Below are positions 8,087-16,628 of a DNA stretch of 26,961 bases, one piece after another. Source of the DNA: Clostridia bacterium (GTDB lineage: Bacteria > Bacillota > Clostridia > Oscillospirales > Ruminococcaceae); NCBI GenBank assembly GCA_026001145.1, contig BNZN01000010.1, positions 1-26,961 on the forward strand. The letters are read 5' to 3'. A program made the translations under genes and the position numbers. Every line of letters starts with the position of its first letter. Positions within the stretch are counted from its first letter, which is position 1. A model generated the notes under the pieces. That model was not told where the DNA came from and did no database searches. It worked only from the letters and a program-made list of their open reading frames with translations.

Positions 8087-8461
8087 ATGATTTGCACAAA
8101 ACAGAAAGAACAATCAACGAATGAATTTTGGGATATGCTTGCTCAGTTAGTTGCTGAATCGGAACTGGTGATTGACAGACCGAAAGGTAGTACGCATCCA
8201 CGGTATCCAGATTTCGTCTATCCGCTTGATTATGGATATTTGAAGGGAACTTCTTCTGCGGATGGCGGTGGGATTGATGTTTGGAAAGGTTCTAGCGACG
8301 ACGCATATATTGATGCTATTGTTTGCACTGTCGATTTTCTCAAGCGCGATTCAGAAATCAAAATTCTTATCGGTTGCACGGAAGTAGAAAAAGAAATGGT
8401 AATTCGAGTTCATAACAGAACCGAGTTTTTGAAAGGTATCATGATAAAGAGAAAACTATAG
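8087..8461 (+). CDS. Short inorganic-pyrophosphatase-like protein
   Basis: 124 residues from ATG 8087 (GAGAGATGG upstream). The frame is open from 8009, but the first 26 codons lack a good start. The core RPKGSTHPRYPDFVYPLDYG (residues about 33-52), followed by YLKGT and DGGGIDVWKGS, matches the active-site face of type I soluble pyrophosphatases (PFVYPLNYGYIPGT...DGDPLDV) in a form known from short clostridial homologues. It is well below the 170-200 residues of a full enzyme, and the usual DGDPLDV is changed to DGGGIDV, so one of the metal-binding aspartates is absent. True pyrophosphatase activity is therefore uncertain. It starts 79 bases after the PHP gene and probably shares its transcript. 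Confidence 0.75.
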   Translation: MICTKQKEQSTNEFWDMLAQLVAESELVIDRPKGSTHPRYPDFVYPLDYGYLKGTSSADGGGIDVWKGSSDDAYIDAIVCTVDFLKRDSEIKILIGCTEVEKEMVIRVHNRTEFLKGIMIKRKL

Positions 8462-8559
8462 AGTGAGCTACAAATTTAATGCTTTGGACCTTCGAAAAGC
8501 GTTGTGTAAAATCGCTGAGAGACCATCTTTCCAGATGGCCTCTTTGTTTAAGGCTTTAG

Positions 8560-8760
8560 TCTGTTGAGTGAACGTAGTGAGCGAAACAAACAACCACCCG
8601 CTATGCGGGTGGGTAATAAAAAGTTATACAAAGAATCACCTTTCCGTTACAATAGAGGCTTGAACAAAGAGAAAGCCAGCGCCTTGAGACGCAGGTCGGT
8701 AACAAGGCCTTATAGGCTTTGAGCAAACCACCCGTTGGACGGGTGGTGTTGATTCATCAG
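8560..8760. mobile_element. Non-autonomous IS200/IS605-type element (PATE/MITE-like), no transposase
   Basis: Two near-identical strong hairpins bracket about 115 bases: CCACCCGC-TAT-GCGGGTGG at 8594-8612 and ACCACCCGT-TGG-ACGGGTGGT at 8727-8747, in the same orientation, as for subterminal hairpins recognised by the Y1 transposase. Just inside the right end, CAAGGCCT-TAT-AGGCTTTG (8703-8721) forms another hairpin. No transposase frame remains between them. Typing as IS200/IS605-derived is by hairpin style and arrangement, not by homology search. The remaining gap 8462-8559 holds a small hairpin (CCATC/GATGG around 8522-8538) and 8761-8838 only the ribosome site of the next gene. Confidence 0.55.
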
Positions 8761-8838
8761 GGAATTTGAAGTTGCAGAGAACCCAGAAATGATTTAAAAT
8801 AGCAACCGATTGGAGACAACAAAGAAAGATGTGATTTT

Positions 8839-9432
8839 GTGAATCATAAAGTTAAAAAGCTTATTTCTTATTACAAGCCTTATAAAAAGACTTTTTTCAT
8901 GGATTTATTTATGGCGAGCATAAGCGCTGCAATAGTGTTAATAATTCCGTTGATTATTCGTCATATTACTAATGAAGTCTTATTTTATAAAAAAAACAAG
9001 GCCGTGCAAACTGTTGCAGTTTTGGGGCTATGTATCTTCATTTTGTTTTTGGCGCTCTATGGCTGCAATTATTATATGCTTTATTATGGTCATGTGATGA
9101 GCACTAAAATGGAAAAAGACATGCGGGAGGAGCTCTTTTGCCATTACCAGAAGCTATCTTTAAGTTTTTATGATGAGCAAAAAGTTGGCAAATTGATGTC
9201 CCGAATGACAAATGATCTTTACAACATAGGTGAGGTTTTGCACCATGCCCCCGAAGACATTTTGACCACCAGCATTCGGATGATTGGTGTTTTTGTTTTG
9301 CTTTTCCTAATGAATCCAGCACTTGCCGTTGTTGTTTTGATCATAATTGTGGCAATATTTTTAAATATTAGGTATTTTGTTCCCAAAATAAACAAGGCGT
9401 TTTTAAAAAATCACGAAAAACTTCCGAAATAA
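8839..9432 (+). CDS. ABC exporter half-transporter, N-terminal membrane fragment (frameshifted)
   Basis: 197 residues from GTG 8839, forming most of the type IV ABC exporter membrane domain: four hydrophobic segments at about 20-40, 58-85, 137-160 and 160-180, plus the usual coupling-helix region HYQKLSLSFYDEQKVGKLMSRMTNDL. The frame stops at TAA 9430, just after an A5 run at 9416-9420. One additional A there would join it to the next frame, giving HEKTSEINSCVEESLAGIRI, exactly the sequence expected at this point in such transporters. The intact protein would be about 575 residues, the normal half-transporter length. Either a real disrupting mutation or a homopolymer sequencing error. Confidence 0.85.
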   Translation: MNHKVKKLISYYKPYKKTFFMDLFMASISAAIVLIIPLIIRHITNEVLFYKKNKAVQTVAVLGLCIFILFLALYGCNYYMLYYGHVMSTKMEKDMREELFCHYQKLSLSFYDEQKVGKLMSRMTNDLYNIGEVLHHAPEDILTTSIRMIGVFVLLFLMNPALAVVVLIIIVAIFLNIRYFVPKINKAFLKNHEKLPK

Positions 9433-9533
9433 ATTCCTGTGTAGAAGAGAGTTTAGCTGGCATAAGAATCGTTAAGTCCTTTGCAAATGAAGAAGTAGAA
9501 CTTCGCAAATTCGAAGAGACAAACGAAAATTTT

Positions 9534-10565
9534 GTGGAAAGCAGAAGGTACTCCCTTAAATTAATGGGCTTTTTCCATGCCGGAAACATGTCTTTTGTGA
9601 TAAGCTTAATCCCTGTAGTCACTATGGTTGCCATGTTTTTTATTTTAAATGGGAGCATGAAAATTGCCGATTCAATTGCGTGTATGCTTTATATTGATAT
9701 TCTTGTTGGGCCTATGTTCCAGCTTATTGAGCTTTTTGAGCAGATTCAAGAAAGTATTGCCGGGTATCAGCGTTTTTTGGAAATTTTAGAAATCAAACCC
9801 GAAATAGTGGATTCCGCTAACGCAATCGAACTTAAAAAAGTTGCCGGAGACGTTTCGTTTGAAAACGTGTCATTTCACTATAACAAGAGCGAAAAAAATA
9901 TTCTCACCGAATTAAACCTGCACATAAAAGCGGGCGAATACGTAGCGTTAATAGGTTCTTCGGGCATTGGCAAATCTACTCTGTGCAGTTTAATTCCCAG
10001 ATTTTATGAGGTGCAAAGCGGTAAAATTGCCATTGATGGGGTTGACATTCGTGAGATTAAAATCAAAAATCTCAGGGATAACATTGGTTTTGTGCAGCAA
10101 GATGTTTATTTGTTTTCGGGGACTATCAGGGAAAATATTCGGTATGGGAAAGAAAATGCAACTGAGGAAGAAATTATTGCAGCGGCTAAAAATGCCATGA
10201 TGCACGATTTCATTGTTAATTTCTCCGATGGTTACGATACTAACATCGGCCAGCGTGGCCTTAAGCTTTCGGGCGGACAAAAACAGCGTTTGGCAATTGC
10301 TCGGGTATTTTTGAAGAATCCTGGAATTTTAATCTTTGATGAGGCCACATCCTCGCTGGATGTTGAAAGCGAAAGGTGTGTGCAGCGATCCCTGGAAAAA
10401 CTGGCGATAAATCGTACAACCATCGTAATTGCACACAGACTGTCGACAATAAAAAAGGCAAAGCGAATCTTAGTTCTTACCCAAAACGGAATAGCAGAAG
10501 ATGGTACACATGATGAATTAATATCAAAAAATGGTGTGTATGCTGAACTTTATAAACTTTTGTAG
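9534..10565 (+). CDS. ABC exporter half-transporter, C-terminal membrane and ATPase fragment (frameshifted)
   Basis: The coding frame continues upstream of this GTG to 9423 but has no better start; it is the second part of the gene beginning at 8839. It carries the last membrane helices and a full nucleotide-binding domain: Walker A GSSGIGKSTL, Q-loop FVQQDVYLFSG, signature LSGGQKQRLAIAR, Walker B ILIFDEATSSLD, and H-loop IVIAHRLST. All catalytic residues are intact, so the decay, if real, is recent. The family exports drugs, lipids or peptides; the substrate is not readable. There is no N-terminal C39 peptidase domain in the first fragment, so it is not the dedicated processor of the double-glycine peptides at 25009 and 25599. 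It ends shortly before repeat R3. Confidence 0.85.
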   Translation: MESRRYSLKLMGFFHAGNMSFVISLIPVVTMVAMFFILNGSMKIADSIACMLYIDILVGPMFQLIELFEQIQESIAGYQRFLEILEIKPEIVDSANAIELKKVAGDVSFENVSFHYNKSEKNILTELNLHIKAGEYVALIGSSGIGKSTLCSLIPRFYEVQSGKIAIDGVDIREIKIKNLRDNIGFVQQDVYLFSGTIRENIRYGKENATEEEIIAAAKNAMMHDFIVNFSDGYDTNIGQRGLKLSGGQKQRLAIARVFLKNPGILIFDEATSSLDVESERCVQRSLEKLAINRTTIVIAHRLSTIKKAKRILVLTQNGIAEDGTHDELISKNGVYAELYKLL

Positions 10566-10591
10566 TGAAAAACAGTGCCTGTTAGAAAAAA

Positions 10592-10858
10592 GGGTTCTAC
10601 TCTCAAAATCATAAAAGTCTGACTTTTTATTTGCAAAATCAAAAGCAATAACCCTAGACTCTGAAAAAAAGCGTTTCAAGGGAGGGTCCGGGAGGGAAAA
10701 TCGCAAGTCCCTCCCGGTTTGTTTCTTTGGGTACCTTTCTTGCCAAAACGCAAGAAAGGTACGAGAAGGCGAGTTTGTTTCGAATTCCGGAATGTTTGGA
10801 AAGCACGTGAAAAAAAGAACTTGCCCCAAATCTCGGAGTGTTTGAAAAGCAAATTAAT
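10592..10858 (-). repeat. Interspersed multi-hairpin repeat, copy R3 (reverse, second subtype)
   Basis: Read on the minus strand it has two leader modules, H1 at 10731-10762 with 13-base arms GTACCTTTCTTGC/GCAAGAAAGGTAC, H2 at 10688-10717 with arms CCGGGAGGGA/TCCCTCCCGG, the tail TTGAAACGCTTTTTT and the AAAAGTC/GACTTTT hairpin shared with R1. Both stems differ from R1/R2/R4/R6 at several paired positions but remain perfect. A 10-base inverted repeat, GGTTCTACTC (10593-10602) and GAGTAGAACC (10971-10980), brackets R3 and the following stretch. 10859-10990 shows no gene. Confidence 0.9.
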
Positions 10859-10995
10859 GGCTTGAAAAGTCTCACATCACTTGCAACTACTGTTCGCAAG
10901 AAGACGAAAAGAGTTCTGTATCATTGCAGCCAAATTTAAACTCGCTTGTCCTAATCCGTTACGACAATTGGAGTAGAACCGAAAAAAGAAAAACA

Positions 10996-11024
10996 TTGAA
11001 AAAAAGCTTCATTTGTAGTATAAT
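10996..11024 (+). promoter_or_regulatory. Sigma-A promoter for gyrA
   Basis: TTGAAA (10996-11001), 17-base spacer, TATAAT (11019-11024). The first of these is one mismatch from TTGACA and the -10 is perfect. Transcription would start about 11031, 50 bases before the gyrA ATG. Confidence 0.85.
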
Positions 11025-11080
11025 TTAGGGAGGTAAACATTAAAAAATAGGGTTTGTTGCGTTGGGGAAGGATCTAAAAT

Positions 11081-13573
11081 ATGGATGAAGAAAAATCAAA
11101 AGTAATAGAAGTTTCTCTTGAAGAAGAAATGGAAAAGTCGTTTCTGGACTACTCGATGTCGGTTATTGTTAGCAGAGCTCTTCCGGATGTGAGGGATGGA
11201 TTAAAGCCAGTTCACAGACGCATCCTTTACACGTCGTTTGAAAACGGTCTTAGTCCCGAAAAGGCATATCGGAAATCAGCAGACACAGTTGGTGCCGTGC
11301 TGGCAAGATATCACCCCCACGGTGATGCGTCTGTTTATGATGCTTTGGTCAGGATGGCTCAGGATTTCTCTTTGAGATATATGTTGATAGATGGGCATGG
11401 GAACTTTGGCTCGATTGATGGGGATCCGCCCGCTGCATACAGATATACTGAAACGAAATTGAGCAAGATTTCTATGCATATGCTGACGGATATTGAGAAA
11501 GAAACGGTTTCTTTTGCTCCGAATTATGACGACAGGTTGAAAGAACCTACTGTGTTGCCGTCGCGTTTTCCGAATCTGTTGGTCAACGGTTCAACGGGGA
11601 TTGCAGTTGGAATGGCGACAAATATCCCTCCGCACAATCTTGGTGAAGTAGTTGATGCAATATGTTACTTGATTGAAAACCCGGAGGCTGAAATAGACGA
11701 ACTTTTGGCGTTTGTGAAGGGCCCGGATTTCCCGACGGGTGGCATTATCATGGGTTCTGCTGGAATGCGTGCGGCTTATCACACGGGGCGCGGCAAGTTG
11801 CTGCTTCGTGCCAGAACAGAGATCGAAGAATCCGAAAAGACAAAAACTAAGATAATTGTAAAAGAAATTCCGTATATGGTCAATAAGAGCAAGCTTTTGA
11901 TGTCAATTTCTGATCTTGTGAAAGAAAAGCGAATCGACGGGATTTCTGATCTGCGCGATGAGTCCGATCGTGACGGAATGCGGATTGTAATTGAAGTGAA
12001 AAGAGATGCAAATGTTCAGATTGTGTTAAGTCAGTTGTTTAAGTTCAGCCAATTGCAAGAGACGGTTGGTGTAATTATTTTAGCTCTTGTGAACGGCATC
12101 CCGAAAGTTTTGAACCTCAAAGAAACACTGCGACGTTATATAGTTTTTCAGGAAGAGATCATAACAAATCGGACAAAATTCGAACTTAAAAAGGCGCAAG
12201 AGCGCGAACATATTCTTGAAGGTTTGATGATTGCAATCAGCAACATTGATGAACTGATCAGGCTGATAAAACAATCAAAAACCATAAGCGAAGCAAAAGA
12301 AAGTATAGAATCGCGCTTTGGTTTGTCTCAAATCCAGTCTGCGGCAGTTGTTGCAATGAGGTTGGGGCAATTAACCGGCCTTGAAAGGGATAAATTAGAG
12401 GCTGAGCTGAGTGAACTTAAAAAAAGGGTAGCTGAACTGTTGGACATTTTGGCAAATGAAGAGAAGGTTCTCGCCATCATCAAAAAAGACCTCATCGCGA
12501 TTAAGCAAAAGTTTGCGGATGGGAGAAGAACAAGCCTCGAGATGCTGGAAGGCGAAGTTGACATAGAAGACTTAATCGAAGAGCAGACGTCGGTTGTGAC
12601 GCTTACACGCTTTGGGTATATTAAGCGTCAATCGGCTCAAACATATCGAGTTCAGAAGCGTGGAGGCAAGGGAGTTCTTGGTTTAAGCAGAAAAGAAGAG
12701 GATTTTGTGGAGGAGCTTTTTGTTTGTTCAACCCACGATTATATTTTCTTCTTCACGAACAAGGGGAAAGCATACCGGCTGAAATGTTACCAGATCCCAG
12801 AGGGTTCAAGGATTTCTAAGGGAACTAATATAATCAATTTATTGCCGCTTGAACGAGACGAAAAAGTAACGGCAGTGATAAAGGTAAAAGATATTTTTAG
12901 CGAAGAATACCTTATCATGGTGACAAGAAGTGGCGTGATAAAAAGAACAAAGCTATTGGATTATCAGAACATTCGGAAAAGTGGAATAATTGCGATTAAT
13001 CTTGATGAAAATGATGAACTGGGGTGGGTTTCTTTAACTGCGGGAGAGGCTAAAATCTTTGTGGCAACAAAGATGGGTAAGGCGATTTATTTTAACGAAC
13101 AAGGAATCAGGTTGGTGGGAAGATCTGCAAGAGGGGTCCGCGCAATCTCAATGAAAGAAAACGATTCGGTTGTTGGAGTGGTCCAAATTGTTTCTGATGA
13201 ACAGAAAATTGTTACAATTACGGAGAAAGGCATTGGGCGTCTCACTGAGCTTTCGGAGTATAAAATTCAGGCAAGGGGTGGCAAGGGAGTTTATAACTAT
13301 AAAGTCTCGGAAAAGACAGGGGTAGTTGCTGGAGTTAAGGCGGTTTCGGACGAGGATGATCTCATCATAGTCAAAGATGATGGAACCATCATCAGGATTC
13401 GAGTTGAAGATATCAGAATTATTTCAAGAATGTCAAAAGGGGTTAGATTGATGCAAGTCAAAGGTGATGAGAGAATAATAACCCTAGCTAAAGCTCCAAG
13501 CGAAGATAATGATGGAGAAGAAGAGCAAGAAGGCCAGGAAGAAGTTGCGGATCAAATCAGAGAGGAGCAATGA
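11081..13573 (+). CDS. gyrA: DNA gyrase subunit A
   Basis: 830 residues. The breakage-reunion domain carries the quinolone-determining region [17 protein letters not shown] and the catalytic tyrosine Y122 in AAYRYTE; numbering coincides with E. coli GyrA. The C-terminal beta-pinwheel starts at about 500 and contains the GyrA-box KRGGKGV (about residues 528-534), which wraps DNA and separates gyrase from topoisomerase IV. The tail is very acidic (about 805-830). It works as A2B2 with GyrB, which is not in the window. At the position of E. coli S83 there is alanine, with S84 and D87. ATG 11081 has GAAGGA upstream and a perfect promoter at 10996. Four bases overlap with the small gene at 13570. 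Confidence 0.96.
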   Translation: MDEEKSKVIEVSLEEEMEKSFLDYSMSVIVSRALPDVRDGLKPVHRRILYTSFENGLSPEKAYRKSADTVGAVLARYHPHGDASVYDALVRMAQDFSLRYMLIDGHGNFGSIDGDPPAAYRYTETKLSKISMHMLTDIEKETVSFAPNYDDRLKEPTVLPSRFPNLLVNGSTGIAVGMATNIPPHNLGEVVDAICYLIENPEAEIDELLAFVKGPDFPTGGIIMGSAGMRAAYHTGRGKLLLRARTEIEESEKTKTKIIVKEIPYMVNKSKLLMSISDLVKEKRIDGISDLRDESDRDGMRIVIEVKRDANVQIVLSQLFKFSQLQETVGVIILALVNGIPKVLNLKETLRRYIVFQEEIITNRTKFELKKAQEREHILEGLMIAISNIDELIRLIKQSKTISEAKESIESRFGLSQIQSAAVVAMRLGQLTGLERDKLEAELSELKKRVAELLDILANEEKVLAIIKKDLIAIKQKFADGRRTSLEMLEGEVDIEDLIEEQTSVVTLTRFGYIKRQSAQTYRVQKRGGKGVLGLSRKEEDFVEELFVCSTHDYIFFFTNKGKAYRLKCYQIPEGSRISKGTNIINLLPLERDEKVTAVIKVKDIFSEEYLIMVTRSGVIKRTKLLDYQNIRKSGIIAINLDENDELGWVSLTAGEAKIFVATKMGKAIYFNEQGIRLVGRSARGVRAISMKENDSVVGVVQIVSDEQKIVTITEKGIGRLTELSEYKIQARGGKGVYNYKVSEKTGVVAGVKAVSDEDDLIIVKDDGTIIRIRVEDIRIISRMSKGVRLMQVKGDERIITLAKAPSEDNDGEEEQEGQEEVADQIREEQ

Positions 13574-13812
13574 TGCGGGTATTGTTATTACCCAAAGCGA
13601 TTAAATCTTTACAACAGGAATTACACGCACTTATAGACGTTATTCCTGAGGGCAAATTAGTTGCATTGCTCCCTTCGCTTTCTACCCTTGCGGGTGATGT
13701 GTTTGCGATTGAAACAGATTTAACTGCAGAAGAGAAAAAAGAAATCGCTGAATGCGAGGCAGAATATAAAGTTGCACCCGAGACGTTCACGCCGCTTTGT
13801 GAGGTTTTATAA
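13570..13812 (+). CDS. Small protein of unknown function overlapping the gyrA end
   Basis: 80 residues starting at ATG 13570, overlapping the gyrA stop by four bases (ATGA) with a strong GAGGAG ribosome site inside the last gyrA codons; ATG 13573 is an equal alternative. The sequence has a basic N-terminal half ([18 protein letters not shown]), a hydrophobic middle ([19 protein letters not shown]) and an acidic end with one Cys and [18 protein letters not shown]. No membrane helix long enough to be certain and no known motif. Tight coupling to gyrA argues that it is translated. Function unknown; a gyrase-linked regulator is only a guess from position. Confidence 0.7.
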   Translation: MMRVLLLPKAIKSLQQELHALIDVIPEGKLVALLPSLSTLAGDVFAIETDLTAEEKKEIAECEAEYKVAPETFTPLCEVL

Positions 13813-13847
13813 CTATTCGCGTTTCCCGTGATTTAAGTTATTCGTTT

Positions 13848-14050
13848 TCTTTCCAAACATTCCGAGATTCGGGCCAAATTCGCTTATTTTCACATGCTTT
13901 CCAAGCATTCCGGAATTAGAAACAAAACCGCCTTCTCGAACTTTTTTGTGTTTTGACAAAAAAGTTCCAAAAAAACAAACCAGAGAGGGGATTGCGATTT
14001 CCCCTCTCTGGACTCTCCCTTGAAACGCTTTTGCCGTAGTGGGAAGTTTT
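13848..14050 (+). repeat. Interspersed multi-hairpin repeat, copy R4 (forward, two leader modules)
   Basis: Leader modules near 13849 and 13897, H1 at 13938-13967 (arms as R1), H2 at 13980-14011 with CCAGAGAGGGGA/TCCCCTCTCTGG; relative to R2 a G replaces A on one arm and C replaces T at its partner. The tail TTGAAACGCTTTTGCC runs into the leader of the parC-like gene. Confidence 0.9.
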
Positions 14051-14110
14051 TGGGATGGGAATCATAGTTGGTGTATAAAAGTTAATATTCAAACGGATGT
14101 GGAGGGTAAA

Positions 14111-16297
14111 ATGGATCGCAGTGATGTTTATATTGAAGGGATGGGTGTGGTTGTTGACGAGGCAATAACCAAGACCCTAGAGACAAATTACATGCCATAT
14201 GCGATGAGTGTGATCTTGTCGCGCGCTATCCCAGAGATCGATGGGTTTAAGCCTTCACACAGAAAACTGTTATATACTATGTATAAAATGGGGTTGCTGA
14301 CCGGCGGCAAAACAAAATCGGCAAATGTTGTGGGGCAAACAATGCGTCTTAATCCCCACGGAGATGCTGCGATATATGAGACGATGGTGCGACTTTCTAA
14401 AGGCAACGAGTCGCTGCTTTGTCCGTTTGTTGAATCGAAAGGTAATTTTGGCAAGGTTTATTCGCGAGATATGGCCTATGCCGCTTCAAGATATACAGAA
14501 GTCAAGCTTAGCGAGATCTGTGGTTATGTTTTTGAAGATATCGATAAAGACACCGTAAATTTTGTTGATAATTATGATAGTACAATGAAGGAACCTACTT
14601 TGTTGCCGGTTGCATTCCCTAATATTTTGGCAAATCCAAACCTTGGGATTGCGGTTGGAATGGCTAGTTCTATCTGTTCGTTCAATCTGGCAGAAATATG
14701 CAAAACAACTATCCGATTGCTTGAGAATTCAAATCACAATCTTGAAGAAACATTGCCGGCTCCTGATTTTTCCACAGGTGGTGCGATTATCCACAATGAA
14801 GAGATTTTCGATAGCATCTATAGGACTGGTAGGGGTAGCTTTAAAGTTAGAGGTATTTACAGTTGTGATGAAAAAGCGAATCGGCTTTTGATAACTGAGG
14901 TTCCTCCAACTACAACAATCGAAGCGATAATAGATAAAATAATCGAAAACATGAAGAATGGAAAGCTAAAAGAGATCGTGGATGTGAGGGACGAGGCTGA
15001 CCTTAAGGGTTTGCGGATTGCAGTTGATTTCAAAAGGGGCGTTGATCCGGAAAGGTTGATGTCTAAGCTTTTCAAATTAACGCCATTGGAAGACAGTTTT
15101 TCTTGCAATTTCAATTTACTTGTGGGCTTGGAGCCAAAAACACTTGGGGTGCGCGAAATTATTTTTGAGTGGCTCAAGTTTAGAAAGGCCTGCGTAGAAC
15201 GTAAACTTAGTTTTGAGCTTTGTCAGATGAAAGCGCGATTGAATCTTCTTAAGGGCTTAGAAAAGATTTTGCTCGATATCGACAGAGCGATCAAGGTTAT
15301 AAGGGAGACAAAACGAGATTCAGAGGTTCTTTCTAACCTGCAGCGCGAATTTGATTTAAACAAAGAGCAGGCGGAATTTGTTGCAGAAATCAAACTTAAG
15401 AATTTAAACAAAGAGTATATACTTAAAAAGACGAAAGAGATCAAATCTCTAAATGAAAAGATCAAATGGACTGGGCGTGCAATTAACGACGAAAAGGAAA
15501 TTGAAAAATTAATTATAGATAAATTGGAAGAGATAATCGAAAAGCATGGTGAACCAAGAAAATCTTTGATTTTGAAACAAGGAGAGATTGTTGAACCTGC
15601 GCGGGAAGAAATAAAAAATTATGAAGTACAGATCTTTATGACTAAGGGCGGATATTTGAAAAAAAAACATGGCTTTAGTACTAAAATCAAGCCTGATCAT
15701 AAGCTTAAATCTGGTGATAAGATTATCTATGAGTTCCCCTCAACTAATCTTGCGGAGTTATTGGTATTTACAAACAAGGCAAATGTATATAGATTAAAGT
15801 GTTACGAGCTAGAGGACGTGAAGGCGGGTCAGATAGGGGTGTTTTTGCCGGCAAAGGTCTCAATGGAAGAGGGGGAGCTTCCGATTTATATCGTTTCTGT
15901 TACAGATTATGTTGGCAATTTGATTTTTGCTTTTGAAAACGGGAAGTTTGCAAAAATTTCGCTTGCGTCATTTAACATGACAAGCCGCAAAAAGATGGGC
16001 AGGGCGTTTAATCAGGAATCGCCAGTTATATTCTTCGATTTCATAAGAGAAGATCAGGATTACGCGGTTTATTCAAAAAAGAAGAAACTGCTTGTGTTTA
16101 ATACTAGTTTGTTGAATCAGAAGGTAACAAGGGATACTTGTGGGGTGCAGGTGATGAAATTGAAAGCAGGAGATCGGGTTGCCAGAGTGAAAAAGGCAGA
16201 TGTTAAACAGAAAGAAAACTACTTTGTAACGAGCATTCCGAAATCTGGCTTTGCGCAGGGAACGCAGGCCAAACAATTGGAGATAAATTTGCTGTGA
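14111..16297 (+). CDS. parC: ParC-like type IIA topoisomerase subunit A (topoisomerase IV)
   Basis: 728 residues from ATG 14111, with GGAGGG four bases upstream; the frame extends to 14039 but that part is repeat R4 tail and is not preceded by a ribosome site. The breakage-reunion domain is complete: SRAIPEIDGFKPSHRKLLY, the NPHGDAAIYETMVRL region, and the catalytic tyrosine Y128 in AASRYTE. A long coiled coil lies at about 380-480 and a degenerate C-terminal pinwheel follows. No GyrA-box is visible, so a decatenase (topoisomerase IV) role is more likely than supercoiling. The sequence IPEIDGFKP in place of [10 protein letters not shown] is a known feature of a clostridial second A subunit, usually next to its ParE-type partner. 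Here no B subunit is adjacent; instead gyrA lies upstream. Confidence 0.9.
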   Translation: MDRSDVYIEGMGVVVDEAITKTLETNYMPYAMSVILSRAIPEIDGFKPSHRKLLYTMYKMGLLTGGKTKSANVVGQTMRLNPHGDAAIYETMVRLSKGNESLLCPFVESKGNFGKVYSRDMAYAASRYTEVKLSEICGYVFEDIDKDTVNFVDNYDSTMKEPTLLPVAFPNILANPNLGIAVGMASSICSFNLAEICKTTIRLLENSNHNLEETLPAPDFSTGGAIIHNEEIFDSIYRTGRGSFKVRGIYSCDEKANRLLITEVPPTTTIEAIIDKIIENMKNGKLKEIVDVRDEADLKGLRIAVDFKRGVDPERLMSKLFKLTPLEDSFSCNFNLLVGLEPKTLGVREIIFEWLKFRKACVERKLSFELCQMKARLNLLKGLEKILLDIDRAIKVIRETKRDSEVLSNLQREFDLNKEQAEFVAEIKLKNLNKEYILKKTKEIKSLNEKIKWTGRAINDEKEIEKLIIDKLEEIIEKHGEPRKSLILKQGEIVEPAREEIKNYEVQIFMTKGGYLKKKHGFSTKIKPDHKLKSGDKIIYEFPSTNLAELLVFTNKANVYRLKCYELEDVKAGQIGVFLPAKVSMEEGELPIYIVSVTDYVGNLIFAFENGKFAKISLASFNMTSRKKMGRAFNQESPVIFFDFIREDQDYAVYSKKKKLLVFNTSLLNQKVTRDTCGVQVMKLKAGDRVARVKKADVKQKENYFVTSIPKSGFAQGTQAKQLEINLL

Positions 16298-16383
16298 GAA
16301 GTAATCCAATCTTCGTTTTGTGTTTTCGATTTGCCACTTCACTTTATCTTACTGTGTCAAAATGTGTCAAAATTAAAAACAAG

Positions 16384-16592
16384 CATCCTGGACTCTGGCA
16401 AAAAGCGTTTCAAGGGAGAGTCCAGAGAGGGAAAATCGCAATTCCCTCCCGGTTTGTTTCTTTGGGTACCTTTCTTGCAAACACAAGAAAAGTTCGAGAA
16501 AGCGATGTGCTTTGATTTTCGGAATGCTTGAAAAGCAAATGAAAATAAGCGAATGCGCTACGCATTTCGGAATGTTTGGAAAGTAACCGAAT
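16384..16592 (-). repeat. Interspersed multi-hairpin repeat, copy R5 (reverse, chimeric subtype)
   Basis: On the minus strand: two leader modules, the first with its own stem AATGCG/CGCATT (plus-strand 16552-16557 and 16561-16566), H1 at 16466-16495 and H2 at 16422-16452. The 5' arm of H1 is of the R1/R2 type and the 3' arm of the R3 type; H2 is the reverse (left arm CCGGGAGGGAA as R3, right arm TTCCCTCTCTGG as R2). Both hairpins are therefore mismatched, unlike all other copies. GGACTCT and AGAGTCC in the tail pair perfectly. Confidence 0.88.
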
Positions 16593-16628
16593 AACTTAAA
16601 CCATGAAAAAGAAAGTGAGAAAAAACAG

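Noticed and set aside
8839..10565. Link between the ABC exporter and the double-glycine peptides
   Set aside because: The exporter has no N-terminal C39 peptidase domain, is frameshifted, and lies about 15 kb away.
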